Shown: in pieces, positions 32,281-40,382 of the stretch
Layout: every line of letters begins with the position of its first letter
Numbering within the stretch: the first letter of the stretch is position 1
Assembly: GCA_017465085.1 (NCBI GenBank)
Contig: JAFTWW010000001.1
Span: 33,061-97,060 of the forward strand
From: Clostridia bacterium
GTDB taxonomy: Bacteria; Bacillota; Clostridia; Oscillospirales; Acutalibacteraceae
Length of the DNA stretch: 64,000 nt
Direction: 5' to 3'
The notes under the pieces: generated by a model
Seen by the model: only the letters and a program-made list of their open reading frames with translations
Told to the model about the DNA's origin: nothing
Database searches by the model: none
Program-made: the position numbers and the translations under genes

Positions 32281-32973
32281 TTATTCTTCACGGGGATCGA
32301 TGAGCTTTACGGCATCGTCAACACGGCCATACTGACCGCTTGCCTTTTCGAGTGCCTCATTAGCATCCATACCCTTTTTAATCATTTCCATCATCTTGCC
32401 GAGATGAACGAACTTGTAATCGATAATGGTATCGTTCTCATCAACAGCGCACTTGGTTATATAACCCTCAGCAAGCTCAAGATAGCGGGGGCCCTTAACC
32501 TTGGTAGCATAGGTGGTACCTGTTTGTGAACGAAGGCCCTTACCTAAATCCTCAAGACCTGCGCCGATGGGAAGACCATCCTCTGAGAAAGCGGTCTGAG
32601 TACGGCCGTAAACAATCTGTAAGAAGAGCTCTCTCATAGCGGTGTTGATAGCATCGCAAACGAGGTCGGTATTAAGCGCTTCAAGAAGGGTTTTACCAAC
32701 AAGGATTTCGGAAGCCATGGCGGCAGAATGAGTCATACCCGAGCAGCCGATGGTTTCAACCAAAGCCTCTTCAATAACGCCTTCCTTAACATTAAGGCTT
32801 AACTTACAAGCGCCCTGCTGAGGTGCGCACCAGCCGATACCGTGGGTAAGACCGGAAATATCTGCTACTTCCTTAACCTGTACCCATCTGCCCTCCTCCG
32901 GAATGGGAGCGGGACCGTGATATGCGCCCTTAGCAAGAGGGCACATATTTTGTACTTCATGTGAATAGTTCAT
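32281..32973 (-). CDS. Iron-sulfur cluster assembly scaffold, NifU N-terminal type
   Basis: 230 aa. The IscU/NifU-N fold is recognised from GIGWCAPQQGACKLSL, ETIGCSGMTHSAAMASEILVGKTLLEAL and AINTAMRELFLQIVYGRTQTAF. Cysteines near residues 49, 56, and 78 could hold a cluster. A C-terminal tail of about 70 residues (LELAEGYITKCAVDEND) is not in canonical IscU. First gene of the GGGtGRT operon, with AAGGAG before the ATG and a promoter at 33007-33035. Confidence 0.85.
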   Translation of the reverse strand: MNYSHEVQNMCPLAKGAYHGPAPIPEEGRWVQVKEVADISGLTHGIGWCAPQQGACKLSLNVKEGVIEEALVETIGCSGMTHSAAMASEILVGKTLLEALNTDLVCDAINTAMRELFLQIVYGRTQTAFSEDGLPIGAGLEDLGKGLRSQTGTTYATKVKGPRYLELAEGYITKCAVDENDTIIDYKFVHLGKMMEMIKKGMDANEALEKASGQYGRVDDAVKLIDPREE

Positions 32974-33006
32974 ATATGTACTCCTTTCAAGTTTTCATAC
33001 AAAATA

Positions 33007-33035
33007 AGTATATCATTATTCGACAGAAAAAACAA
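33007..33035 (-). promoter_or_regulatory. Promoter of the NifU-like/GGGtGRT operon
   Basis: Minus strand TTGTTT (33035-33030), 17-base spacer, TATACT (33012-33007), 34 bases before the ATG. Confidence 0.65.
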
Positions 33036-33062
33036 TAGTTAATTCGATAAAATTTTAACAAT

Positions 33063-33482
33063 TTACTTATTATTCTTTCGGTAATTCAGATAATCCTCAA
33101 GAATAATGGTGGCGGCAACGGCATCCACCGTTTCTTTACGCTTTTTGCCCCGCGTATCGTTCATATTAAGATAGGTGTGAGCCGAAACGGTGGTGCACCG
33201 CTCATCCCACATATTAACGGTAATACCCGATTTATCTCTTATTTTATCGGCGATTTGACCGCACTCCTCGGCACGCCAACCGCTTGAGCCATCCATATTT
33301 TTAGGATTGCCCACAACTATCATCTCGGCCTCATATTCCCTTGCACTCTCGCAGATTTTATCTATGAGCTTTTCCGTATTATATTCAGTTATAACCTTTT
33401 TGGGAAAGGCAAAGCCCTCGCCCTTATCGCTTATGGCGATACCCGTTCTTGCCTTACCTAAATCGACTGACATTATTATCAT
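33063..33482 (-). CDS. ruvX: Putative pre-16S rRNA nuclease / Holliday junction resolvase (YqgF)
   Basis: 139-aa RNase H-fold nuclease, full length. SVDLGKARTGIAISD opens the fold with the catalytic aspartate, VVGNPKNMDGSSGWRAEEC is the family motif, and WDERCTTVSAH carries the second acidic residue; VDAVAATIILEDYL carries the third. It acts in 16S rRNA 5' maturation and perhaps in recombination. Its ATG overlaps the stop of the upstream phosphatase gene by one base. Confidence 0.95.
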   Translation of the reverse strand: MIIMSVDLGKARTGIAISDKGEGFAFPKKVITEYNTEKLIDKICESAREYEAEMIVVGNPKNMDGSSGWRAEECGQIADKIRDKSGITVNMWDERCTTVSAHTYLNMNDTRGKKRKETVDAVAATIILEDYLNYRKNNK

Positions 33483-34144
33483 TATTTCTCTCCAATAAAG
33501 CTTGAAATTCTGTTTCTCTTTGGCATATATTTTTCGGGCACGTGACTGCTATCGTTCATATAAACAATCCTTGGATTAAGCTCATCATCAAACTCAACAA
33601 GGCTTACCGCCGTGTTATCACTCCAAGGGGTATCCTTTAATTTTTTGATATCCCCGAAATTAAGGCGGCACATAAGACAACGGGTAACACCGCCGTGGGT
33701 GGCAACCGCAATGGTTTTGCCATTGTTTTCTCTCACAAGCCTGAGCAGAGTTTCCCAGATTCTGTTATAAGCGCTACGCATACTCTCCCCATTGGCAGGA
33801 AGAAAATCCTCGGGATGATCATCCCATTGCTTAGCTAAATGGGGATAGGCGGCAAACGCCTCCTTAAAGGGCTTGCCCTCCACAACGCCGCCGTGAAGCT
33901 CGATAAGACCTTTATCCTTTATTATCTTTATATCCTTATCCCCCGCTACCGCCTCGGCAGTTTTAACGGTGCGGATCAAGGGACTTGAATATATCTTATC
34001 GATATGAACATTTTCGAATCTTTTTCCTAAATATTCAAGCTGCTTGGCGCCCGTTTCGCTTATATCGAAATCACTGGTACCCTGAAATACGCGGATAACA
34101 TTACCTAAAGCCTCGCAATGCCTGACTATATAAACCTTTGTCAT
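33482..34144 (-). CDS. Histidine phosphatase family protein (phosphoglycerate mutase-like)
   Basis: 220 aa from ATG 34144; GTG 34156 falls in the GGTGAT ribosome site. Catalytic RHCEALGN motif at residues 7-14, acidic partner in IELHGGVVEGK, second histidine in VATHGGVTRCL. These enzymes move or remove phosphate through a phosphohistidine. Substrate unknown (sugar phosphate, alpha-ribazole phosphate or a phosphoprotein are all possible). Coupled to ruvX. Confidence 0.88.
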   Translation of the reverse strand: MTKVYIVRHCEALGNVIRVFQGTSDFDISETGAKQLEYLGKRFENVHIDKIYSSPLIRTVKTAEAVAGDKDIKIIKDKGLIELHGGVVEGKPFKEAFAAYPHLAKQWDDHPEDFLPANGESMRSAYNRIWETLLRLVRENNGKTIAVATHGGVTRCLMCRLNFGDIKKLKDTPWSDNTAVSLVEFDDELNPRIVYMNDSSHVPEKYMPKRNRISSFIGEK

Positions 34145-34241
34145 AATTATCACCAAAGGTTATTTTACCACAAAAATATTTAAGTTTCAATTATGAGCGT
34201 TAATTTATTTTGTTAAGATATTATAAATTTGTCATTTTTTC

Positions 34242-34270
34242 TTGTAATAGGGCTTCAAAAGTGCTATAAT
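34242..34270 (+). promoter_or_regulatory. Promoter of the PTS-like gene
   Basis: TTGTAA (34242-34247), 17-base spacer, TATAAT (34265-34270). Confidence 0.65.
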
Positions 34271-34322
34271 TACAACAAATTTGTAGAACTATTCTTCTTT
34301 GAAGAGAAAGGATGAAGAAAAA

Positions 34323-35375
34323 ATGATTAAAAAGTATCTTAACCGCCTTTTTATAGACGGACTTTCGGGTATGGCTTACGGCCTTTTTTCAACGCTTATT
34401 ATCGGCACGATTATCTGCCAGATAGGCTCCCTTGTTGGTAATAACACCGTAGGTCAATATCTTACGGCTATGGGCAGTGTTGCCAAAACCGTAACGGGCG
34501 CAGGAATAGGTGTGGGCGTTGCCTGCAAGCTTAAATCCTCACCCCTTACCACCGTTTGCGCCGCAGTTTGCGGTATGGTGGGAGCCTTCCCGAATATGAG
34601 CATCGGAGCCTTTACGGTAGGCGCCCCTGGCGAGCCCCTCGGCGCATTTATCGCCGCCTATGTTGCAATAGAGGTGGGCGGTATTGTTTCGGGTAAGACG
34701 AAACTCGAAATAATCTTAACACCCCTTTGCTGTATCCTTGCAGGCTGTGCCGCAGGATATTTTGTTGGCCCTTATATATCCGCCGCTATGAAATGGATTG
34801 GCCAGCTTGTTAATATAAATGTTGATAAATCCCCCATTATCGGCGGTATTTTAGTTTCGGTTATTATGGGCATACTTTTAACCCTGCCCATCTCCTCCGC
34901 CGCCATTGGCATTTCTATGGGTATAACGGGCCTTGCCGCAGGCGCTACCACCATAGGCTGTTGCTGTCATATGGTGGGCTTTGCGGTTATGAGTTACCGT
35001 GAAAATAAGCTTGGCGGACTTATAGCTCAGGGAATCGGCACCTCTATGATTCAGATGCCTAACCTTGTAAGAAAGCCTATATTGTGGCTTCCCCCCATTA
35101 TTTCAAGCGCGCTGTTAGCTCCCCTATCCTCTGCCCTTCTTAAGATGGTAAGCACCCCCGTGGGCTCGGGTATGGGCTCGGCAGGTCTTGTAGGCCAGTT
35201 CTCCGCCTTTGAGGCTATGACAGCGGCAGGAGTTACTCCCGTGATAGCCCTCTTAGAAATCGTTGTTATGCACTTTATTCTCCCCGCAGTTGTAACCCTC
35301 GGCGTTGCCGAGGCTATGAGAAAGCTGGGCTACATTAAACCGGGCGACCTTAAGCTTGCGGATATAACAAAGTAA
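34323..35375 (+). CDS. PTS_EIIC_2-type membrane transporter
   Basis: 350-aa polytopic protein, about eight to ten membrane segments, of the PTS_EIIC_2 family. Typical words are FIDGLSGMAYGLFSTLIIGTI, GAGIGVGVACKLKSSPL and LTLPISSAAIGISMGITGLAAGATTIGC (parts). These proteins lack EIIA/EIIB partners and the canonical phospho-motifs, and no PTS genes lie nearby, so transport by PTS phosphorylation is doubtful. ATG 34323 is chosen; the in-frame TTG 34299 has no ribosome site, whereas AAAGGATGA precedes the ATG. nth begins two bases after the stop. Confidence 0.8.
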   Translation: MIKKYLNRLFIDGLSGMAYGLFSTLIIGTIICQIGSLVGNNTVGQYLTAMGSVAKTVTGAGIGVGVACKLKSSPLTTVCAAVCGMVGAFPNMSIGAFTVGAPGEPLGAFIAAYVAIEVGGIVSGKTKLEIILTPLCCILAGCAAGYFVGPYISAAMKWIGQLVNINVDKSPIIGGILVSVIMGILLTLPISSAAIGISMGITGLAAGATTIGCCCHMVGFAVMSYRENKLGGLIAQGIGTSMIQMPNLVRKPILWLPPIISSALLAPLSSALLKMVSTPVGSGMGSAGLVGQFSAFEAMTAAGVTPVIALLEIVVMHFILPAVVTLGVAEAMRKLGYIKPGDLKLADITK

Positions 35376-35376
35376 T

Positions 35377-36012
35377 ATGAAAAAGCAAGAAATCACCCTC
35401 CTTGCCGTTGAGGCTCTCGAAAAGCTCTATCCCGATGCAATCTGTTCGCTAAGTTACACCGATGCCTTTCAGTTGCTTATTGCAACGCGGCTTTCGGCTC
35501 AGTGCACCGATGCGAGAGTTAATATGGTGACACCCGCCCTTTTTGCCGAGTTTCCCAATGCTTTATCTATGGGAAACGCCCCTTTAGAGCGGGTTGAGGA
35601 GCTTATTAAAACCTGCGGTCTTTATAAAACCAAGGCCCGCGACCTTATCGAAATAGGCAAGAAGATAACTACCGATTTCGGCGGCAGGGTGCCCGATACA
35701 ATAGAGGAGCTTACCTCCCTTTCGGGAGTTGGCAGAAAAACGGCAAACCTTGTTTTAGGTGATGTTTACGGCAAACCCGCCGTTGTTACCGATACCCATT
35801 TTATAAGGCTTTGCAACCGATTGGGACTGGTTAATACCACCGAGCCTAAGAAGGTGGAGGATGCTATGAGAAAGCTTCTCCCACCCGATAAATCCAACGA
35901 TTTTTGCCATAGGGCCGTGCTTTTCGGCAGGGATATCTGCACCGCGAGAAAGGCATATTGCGAAAGGTGTCCCTTAGCAGAATTCTGCCCTAAAAATATC
36001 CAAAAGAAATAA
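35377..36012 (+). CDS. nth: Endonuclease III (DNA glycosylase/AP lyase)
   Basis: Repairs oxidised pyrimidines by base excision, 211 aa. Helix-hairpin-helix LTSLSGVGRKTANLVLGDVYG (in part) carries catalytic Lys at about 120, and catalytic Asp lies in VTDTHFIRL. The 4Fe-4S cluster loop C-x6-C-x2-C-x5-C (CTARKAYCERCPLAEFC) is complete. Follows the PTS-like gene without a gap and ends in a terminator. Confidence 0.96.
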   Translation: MKKQEITLLAVEALEKLYPDAICSLSYTDAFQLLIATRLSAQCTDARVNMVTPALFAEFPNALSMGNAPLERVEELIKTCGLYKTKARDLIEIGKKITTDFGGRVPDTIEELTSLSGVGRKTANLVLGDVYGKPAVVTDTHFIRLCNRLGLVNTTEPKKVEDAMRKLLPPDKSNDFCHRAVLFGRDICTARKAYCERCPLAEFCPKNIQKK

Positions 36013-36014
36013 AA

Positions 36015-36050
36015 GAACAGCAGTCCCAAAGGACTGCTGCTTTTTATTTT
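36015..36050. terminator. Bidirectional terminator between nth and the MocR gene
   Basis: AGCAGTCC / GGACTGCT stem extended by flanking CAG/CTG, loop CAAA, followed by TTTTTATTTTT. The convergent MocR reading frame ends inside its T-run. Confidence 0.88.
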
Positions 36051-37135
36051 TCAACAGATTTTCTAAGCTTTCTTCTGGCTCGGTTGACCGAGCGCTCAAA
36101 ATCGCCGTTTTCGATAAACTGAGCGAGTACCAGCTGATTAAAATAGGGCACCGTGCAGGAATAAAATCCCACGGTTTTCTTATATGCTTCTATCATATTC
36201 TCGGGCAGTATCATATAAGCGATACGAACGGCGGGCGAAATGGTTTTTGAAAAGGTGTTTACATATATAACCCCTTCGCCCTTTGAAAGAGAAAAAACCG
36301 TTTCTTCGGCGGTGGCACGCAGGGTAAACTCAGATTCGAAATCATCCTCAACGATTATTCTATTTTCTGACTTATTTTTCCACCTGATATATTCGTTCTT
36401 TTTAGAGGCGGTGGCAGTTACTCCGCTCGGAAAGCTTCGGTAGGGGGTTATATGCAGCACCGATGCCTTAGTTTTCGAAAGAGCCTCGCTTTTAATACCG
36501 TTCTCACCCAAGGGCAAAAGCTCGATTTCAACCCCGTTTGCTCCATAAACCTGCTCTATCTTTTCGTATGAGGGATTTTCCACAGCATAAATCCGTTTTT
36601 TGCCAAGCATCTGCACTATAATCCCATATAAATACTCGGCTCCCGCGCCTATTACAAGCTGTTCCTCCCTTACCGATATTCCCCTGCTTCTTGAAAGATA
36701 TCTGCAGATTGCAGTTTTAAGCTCTATACATCCGCTACCCTCGCATTTGGTGAAAATATCCTCTGAATAGATGCTTAATATTTTTCTCATGGTTTTGGCA
36801 TAAACGGAGAAAGGAAAGGTATCATCAAGAGATGTAATATGCCCATGAGGCATCAGGCTTTTGCGGCGGCTCGAGGGGACCGAAAAGGATTCATCGGGGC
36901 TATACGTAACAAAATAACCGCTCCGCTGCCTTGAATCTGCATATCCCTCATCACAGAGCATAACATAGGTGTGCTCCACGGTTATAACGCTTATCTGCAG
37001 TTCCTCTGACATAAATCTCTTTGATGGGAGCTTGGTATTATACCCGTAAACTCCATTTACTATATCATTTTTAATCTGCTCGTAAAGCTGAACATATATG
37101 GGTGTTTTAGAATTTTTATCGATTACATATTTCAT
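36044..37135 (-). CDS. pdxR: MocR/PdxR-type regulator, shortened at the C-terminus
   Basis: 363 aa: an N-terminal GntR winged helix (residues 1-75; PIYVQLYEQIKNDIVNG, LPSKRFMSEELQISVITV) fused to a PLP-aminotransferase-like domain (FTKCEGSGCIELKTAICRYLSRSRG, VEDDFESEF, TFSKTISPAVRIAYMILPE with the PLP lysine). Family members are about 450-470 aa; this one stops after RRKLRKSVEK, losing roughly the last 90-100 residues. It is divergent from a pyridoxamine kinase gene, as expected of a vitamin B6-sensing PdxR. Whether the short form works is open. Confidence 0.8.
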   Translation of the reverse strand: MKYVIDKNSKTPIYVQLYEQIKNDIVNGVYGYNTKLPSKRFMSEELQISVITVEHTYVMLCDEGYADSRQRSGYFVTYSPDESFSVPSSRRKSLMPHGHITSLDDTFPFSVYAKTMRKILSIYSEDIFTKCEGSGCIELKTAICRYLSRSRGISVREEQLVIGAGAEYLYGIIVQMLGKKRIYAVENPSYEKIEQVYGANGVEIELLPLGENGIKSEALSKTKASVLHITPYRSFPSGVTATASKKNEYIRWKNKSENRIIVEDDFESEFTLRATAEETVFSLSKGEGVIYVNTFSKTISPAVRIAYMILPENMIEAYKKTVGFYSCTVPYFNQLVLAQFIENGDFERSVNRARRKLRKSVEK

Positions 37136-37227
37136 CTGGTATTATAAAAAACTCCTATTCTGACTATTTCAATAATATCAAAATTATTATATACTCGTTA
37201 AAAATAAATTACAAGAGGTAATTATCT

Positions 37228-38067
37228 ATGCAAAAAAGAGTAGCCGCAATTCACGATATTTCCTGCTTCGGTAAGTGCTCTATTACCGTTGCGCTACCCC
37301 TTATATCCGCCGCAGGAATTGAAACCGCAGTAATTCCCACCGCAGTTCTTTCTACCCACACGGCAGGGTTCAAGGATTACACCTTCCGCGATCTTACGGA
37401 GGATATCATCCCCGTAGCAAAGCATTGGAAGAGCGAGGGTATAACGGTAGATGCCGTTTATTCGGGATATTTAGGCTCAAAAGAGCAGATAGACCTTGTG
37501 GGCGAGGCTGTGGACTATATGAAAAACGATGATACCATCTTTGTGGTGGATCCCGTTATGGCAGACCACGGAGTTCTCTACGGCGGTTTTGCTCCTGATT
37601 TCCCCTTGGAGATGAAGAGGCTCTGCGCTAAGGCCGATGTTATCACCCCAAATATAACCGAGGCTTGTTTTATGACGGGCACCGAATATAAATCTGCCCC
37701 TTACGAAAAGGAATATATTGAAAATCTTGTAATGGCGCTATCTAAAATCACCAACGGTAAAATTGTGCTCACGGGCGTAGCATTTAACGAGCAGGAAATG
37801 GGCGCCGCCTGCTATGAAAACGGCAAAATCGAATATATATTCTCTAAAAAGGTTGATGCTATGTATCACGGTACGGGTGATATTTTCACAAGCGTTTTAA
37901 CCGCCGCAATTCTCAGAGGTAAAACCCTAAGCAGCTCGGCTCAGCTTGCCTCGGATTTTACCGCCGATTGCATCAAATTAACCAAGGAAAGCTACCCCGA
38001 AATGACCTATGGCGTAAACTTTGAGGCAAAAATCCCCGACCTATTAAAAATGTTAGGAATATGCTGA
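37228..38067 (+). CDS. pdxY: Pyridoxamine/pyridoxal kinase
   Basis: Phosphorylates B6 vitamers in the salvage path to PLP, 279 aa, ribokinase fold. IHDISCFGKCSITVALPLISAAG opens the fold; VDPVMADHGVLY binds metal/ATP, TPNITEACFMTG follows, and MYHGTGDIFTSVL carries the catalytic GTGD aspartate. Divergently transcribed from the MocR gene 92 bases away, which fits local control by a PLP-binding regulator. tcdA follows with a one-base gap. Confidence 0.9.
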   Translation: MQKRVAAIHDISCFGKCSITVALPLISAAGIETAVIPTAVLSTHTAGFKDYTFRDLTEDIIPVAKHWKSEGITVDAVYSGYLGSKEQIDLVGEAVDYMKNDDTIFVVDPVMADHGVLYGGFAPDFPLEMKRLCAKADVITPNITEACFMTGTEYKSAPYEKEYIENLVMALSKITNGKIVLTGVAFNEQEMGAACYENGKIEYIFSKKVDAMYHGTGDIFTSVLTAAILRGKTLSSSAQLASDFTADCIKLTKESYPEMTYGVNFEAKIPDLLKMLGIC

Positions 38068-38068
38068 T

Positions 38069-38770
38069 ATGAATGAGCGTTTTTTGAGAACGAAAGCCCT
38101 TATAGGCGAAGAAAATTTAAGCAAGCTGAAAGGCTCCTGCGTGGCGGTTTTTGGTCTTGGCGGAGTGGGCTCCTATGCAGCCGAAGCCTTGGCCAGAAGC
38201 GGCGTTGGTACCCTTTATATTTACGATAACGATAGTGTTAGCGAGAGTAATATAAACCGCCAGCTGATAGCCCTTTCTTCAACGGTTAATGAAAAGAAAA
38301 CCGAGCTTGTTAAGGCAAGATGCGCCGATATAAACCCCGAAATTAAAATATATGATTTCTGCGAGTTTATAACACCTGAAAGCGATATCCCATTTGAAAA
38401 ATTCGATTTTATTATCGATGCTATTGATAATGTTACTGCAAAGCTTTTTTTGGCGGAAAATGCCGAAAAGAAAAGTGTTAACATAATAAGCGTTATGGGA
38501 ACGGGTAACAAGCTCTGCCCCGAAAGGCTTAAGGTAAGCGATATTTACAAAACCCACGAATGTCCTCTTTGCAAGGTTATGAGATATGAGCTTAAAAAGA
38601 GAGGGGTAAAATCTCTTGTAACGGTATGGTCGGATGAAACCCCTATCAAACCCGAAAGCACGGGTGAAACCAAGGGCTCCCACCCCGCCCCTGCAAGTAT
38701 GATGTTTGTTCCCGCCTCGGCAGGAATTATGGCGGCTAATTATGCTGTTAGAAAAATTATAGAAAAATAA
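38069..38770 (+). CDS. tcdA: tRNA threonylcarbamoyladenosine dehydratase TcdA (ThiF/E1-like)
   Basis: 233-aa E1-like adenylating enzyme converting t6A37 to its cyclic form in tRNA, downstream in the same pathway as TsaD at the start of the window. VAVFGLGGVGSYAAEALARSGVG is the nucleotide loop, followed by DNDSVSESNINRQLIAL and FIIDAIDNVTAK. A metal-type CxxC pair is reduced to HECPLCKVM. Weakly coupled to the pyridoxamine kinase gene. Confidence 0.9.
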   Translation: MNERFLRTKALIGEENLSKLKGSCVAVFGLGGVGSYAAEALARSGVGTLYIYDNDSVSESNINRQLIALSSTVNEKKTELVKARCADINPEIKIYDFCEFITPESDIPFEKFDFIIDAIDNVTAKLFLAENAEKKSVNIISVMGTGNKLCPERLKVSDIYKTHECPLCKVMRYELKKRGVKSLVTVWSDETPIKPESTGETKGSHPAPASMMFVPASAGIMAANYAVRKIIEK

Positions 38771-38775
38771 ATTTT

Positions 38776-38806
38776 ACCCCCTGCTTTATGCAGGGGTATT
38801 TTTGTT
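38776..38806 (+). terminator. Terminator after tcdA
   Basis: ACCCCCTGC / GCAGGGGT stem with a TTTAT loop, then ATTTTTGTTTT. Confidence 0.88.
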
Positions 38807-38809
38807 TTA

Positions 38810-38838
38810 TTGACTTATATGAGCCTTAGTGATATAAT
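38810..38838 (+). promoter_or_regulatory. Promoter of the surface-glycan operon
   Basis: TTGACT (38810-38815), 17-base spacer, TATAAT (38833-38838), leaving a leader of about 75 bases before the first gene. Confidence 0.8.
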
Positions 38839-38918
38839 TTATATATTATATAATAGAATTAGTATACCCATTTTCTTTCCCTCGGCATTTCAAAATATGT
38901 GATTTAAGGTGTGGAAAA

Positions 38919-39542
38919 ATGTATAAAAACTTTTTTAAGCGACTCTTTGATTTTGCCGTATCGTTGGTGGCAATCATCGTTCTGGCTCTGCCAATGCTCA
39001 TTATCGCTCTTTTAGTAAAAGCCGAAGATGGCGGACCTGCCATTTTTAAGCAGGAGCGCTTAGGCAAGAAAGGCAAAAGTTTTTACATATATAAATTCAG
39101 AAGTATGGTGCTTGATGCCGAAAAAGGCGGAGTTTATTCAGATAACAAGGACCCGCGAATTACCAAAATCGGCAATATTCTCCGCAAGACCTCCCTTGAT
39201 GAGCTCCCCCAATTTTTTAATATCTTAAAGGGAGATATGAGCTTTATCGGCCCCCGTCCTCCCCTTACCTATCACCCTTGGCCCGTTGATGAGTACACGG
39301 AGGAGCAGTTTAGGATGTTTGATGTTCGCCCCGGTATTACGGGTTGGGTTCAGGTAAACGGCAGAAAAGCGGTGGAATGGAACAGAAGAATTGAACTTAA
39401 TGTATGGTATGTTGAAAATGTTTCGCTGTGGCTCGATATTAAAATCCTTTTCTTAACCTTTTTCAAGGTACTTACCAATGCGGATAACGAAAACATAGGC
39501 GCCACCGTAAAGGAAAAAGAAATCGCCAAAACGAAAGAGTAA
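38919..39542 (+). CDS. Undecaprenyl-phosphate sugar-1-phosphate transferase (initiating)
   Basis: 207-aa bacterial sugar transferase of the WcaJ/EpsL type. One N-terminal membrane hairpin (about residues 13-35) is followed by GPAIFKQERLGKKGKSFYIYKFRSM and KTSLDELPQFFNILKGDMSFIGPRPP, then the RPGITGWVQVNGR signature. It loads the first sugar phosphate on the lipid carrier and so begins repeat-unit assembly. First gene of the glycan operon. The sugar is not predictable. Confidence 0.92.
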   Translation: MYKNFFKRLFDFAVSLVAIIVLALPMLIIALLVKAEDGGPAIFKQERLGKKGKSFYIYKFRSMVLDAEKGGVYSDNKDPRITKIGNILRKTSLDELPQFFNILKGDMSFIGPRPPLTYHPWPVDEYTEEQFRMFDVRPGITGWVQVNGRKAVEWNRRIELNVWYVENVSLWLDIKILFLTFFKVLTNADNENIGATVKEKEIAKTKE

Positions 39543-39547
39543 ATGTT

Positions 39548-40372
39548 ATGAAACTGATGTATATAACCAACAGCCCCAAGGTTGCTTTAATCGCAGAAAA
39601 TGCGGGGGTTGACCGAATTTTTATCGATATGGAATATATCGGCAAGAATCTGCGGCAGGGCGGTATGGATACCGTTCAGAATCATCACACCCTTGATGAT
39701 ATTGCCGCCATCCGCCGAGTTTTAACGAAATCCGAGCTTCTGGTGAGAATAAATCCCGTGCACGATGCCACCGAGGATTACTGCTCCACCGAGGAAGAGA
39801 TCGAGAATGTTATAAATGCGGGCGCCGATATTATAATGCTCCCCTATTTCAAAACTGCTTCCGAGGTTGAGCGTTTCTTAAATGCGGTAGATGGCAGATG
39901 CAAAACCGTGCTCCTTTTCGAAACTAAATCGGCAGTAGAAAATATTGATGAAATTTTAAGAAATGAAAAAATTGACGAGGTTTATATCGGCCTTAACGAT
40001 TTAAGCCTTGATTACGGATATAAGTTTATGTTTAAGCCCTTGGCCTGCGGTATGGTGGAGAGCATTGCCGAAAAGTTCAAGGAGAAAAATTTAAGCTTCG
40101 GCTTTGGCGGAATAGCCGCTCTCGGTACAGGTATGCTTAAAAGCGAAAAAATCCTTGCCGAGCATTTCCGCTTAGGCTCCTCCTGTGTAATACTTTCAAG
40201 AAGCTTTTGCAATCTAAGCGTCGCAATTGATGATAATACCTTATCAGAGATATTCACAAACGGAGTAAAGCAGATACGGGAGTATCTTAGTAGCCTTTCT
40301 TTGAAGGACAAGCGGTTTTTCGAGGATAACACCTTGGAGATTAGGTCCATTGTTGATACAATCTGTAAGTAA
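39548..40372 (+). CDS. HpcH/HpaI-type aldolase family protein
   Basis: 274 aa, PEP/pyruvate-binding TIM barrel of the HpcH/HpaI aldolase group. FIDMEYIGK, LLVRINPVHD, IMLPYFKTASEVE, the metal-site glutamate in LLFETKSAVENID and IGLNDLSLDYGY are the family landmarks. In a glycan operon it could make or split a keto-acid building block such as a pyruvate-derived side group; that is inference. Followed 10 bases later by a 2-hydroxyacid dehydrogenase. Confidence 0.75.
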   Translation: MKLMYITNSPKVALIAENAGVDRIFIDMEYIGKNLRQGGMDTVQNHHTLDDIAAIRRVLTKSELLVRINPVHDATEDYCSTEEEIENVINAGADIIMLPYFKTASEVERFLNAVDGRCKTVLLFETKSAVENIDEILRNEKIDEVYIGLNDLSLDYGYKFMFKPLACGMVESIAEKFKEKNLSFGFGGIAALGTGMLKSEKILAEHFRLGSSCVILSRSFCNLSVAIDDNTLSEIFTNGVKQIREYLSSLSLKDKRFFEDNTLEIRSIVDTICK

Positions 40373-40382
40373 GGAAGATTTT

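Noticed and set aside
34299-34322. TTG start for the PTS-like protein
   Set aside because: No ribosome site in front of it; AAAGGATGA precedes ATG 34323.
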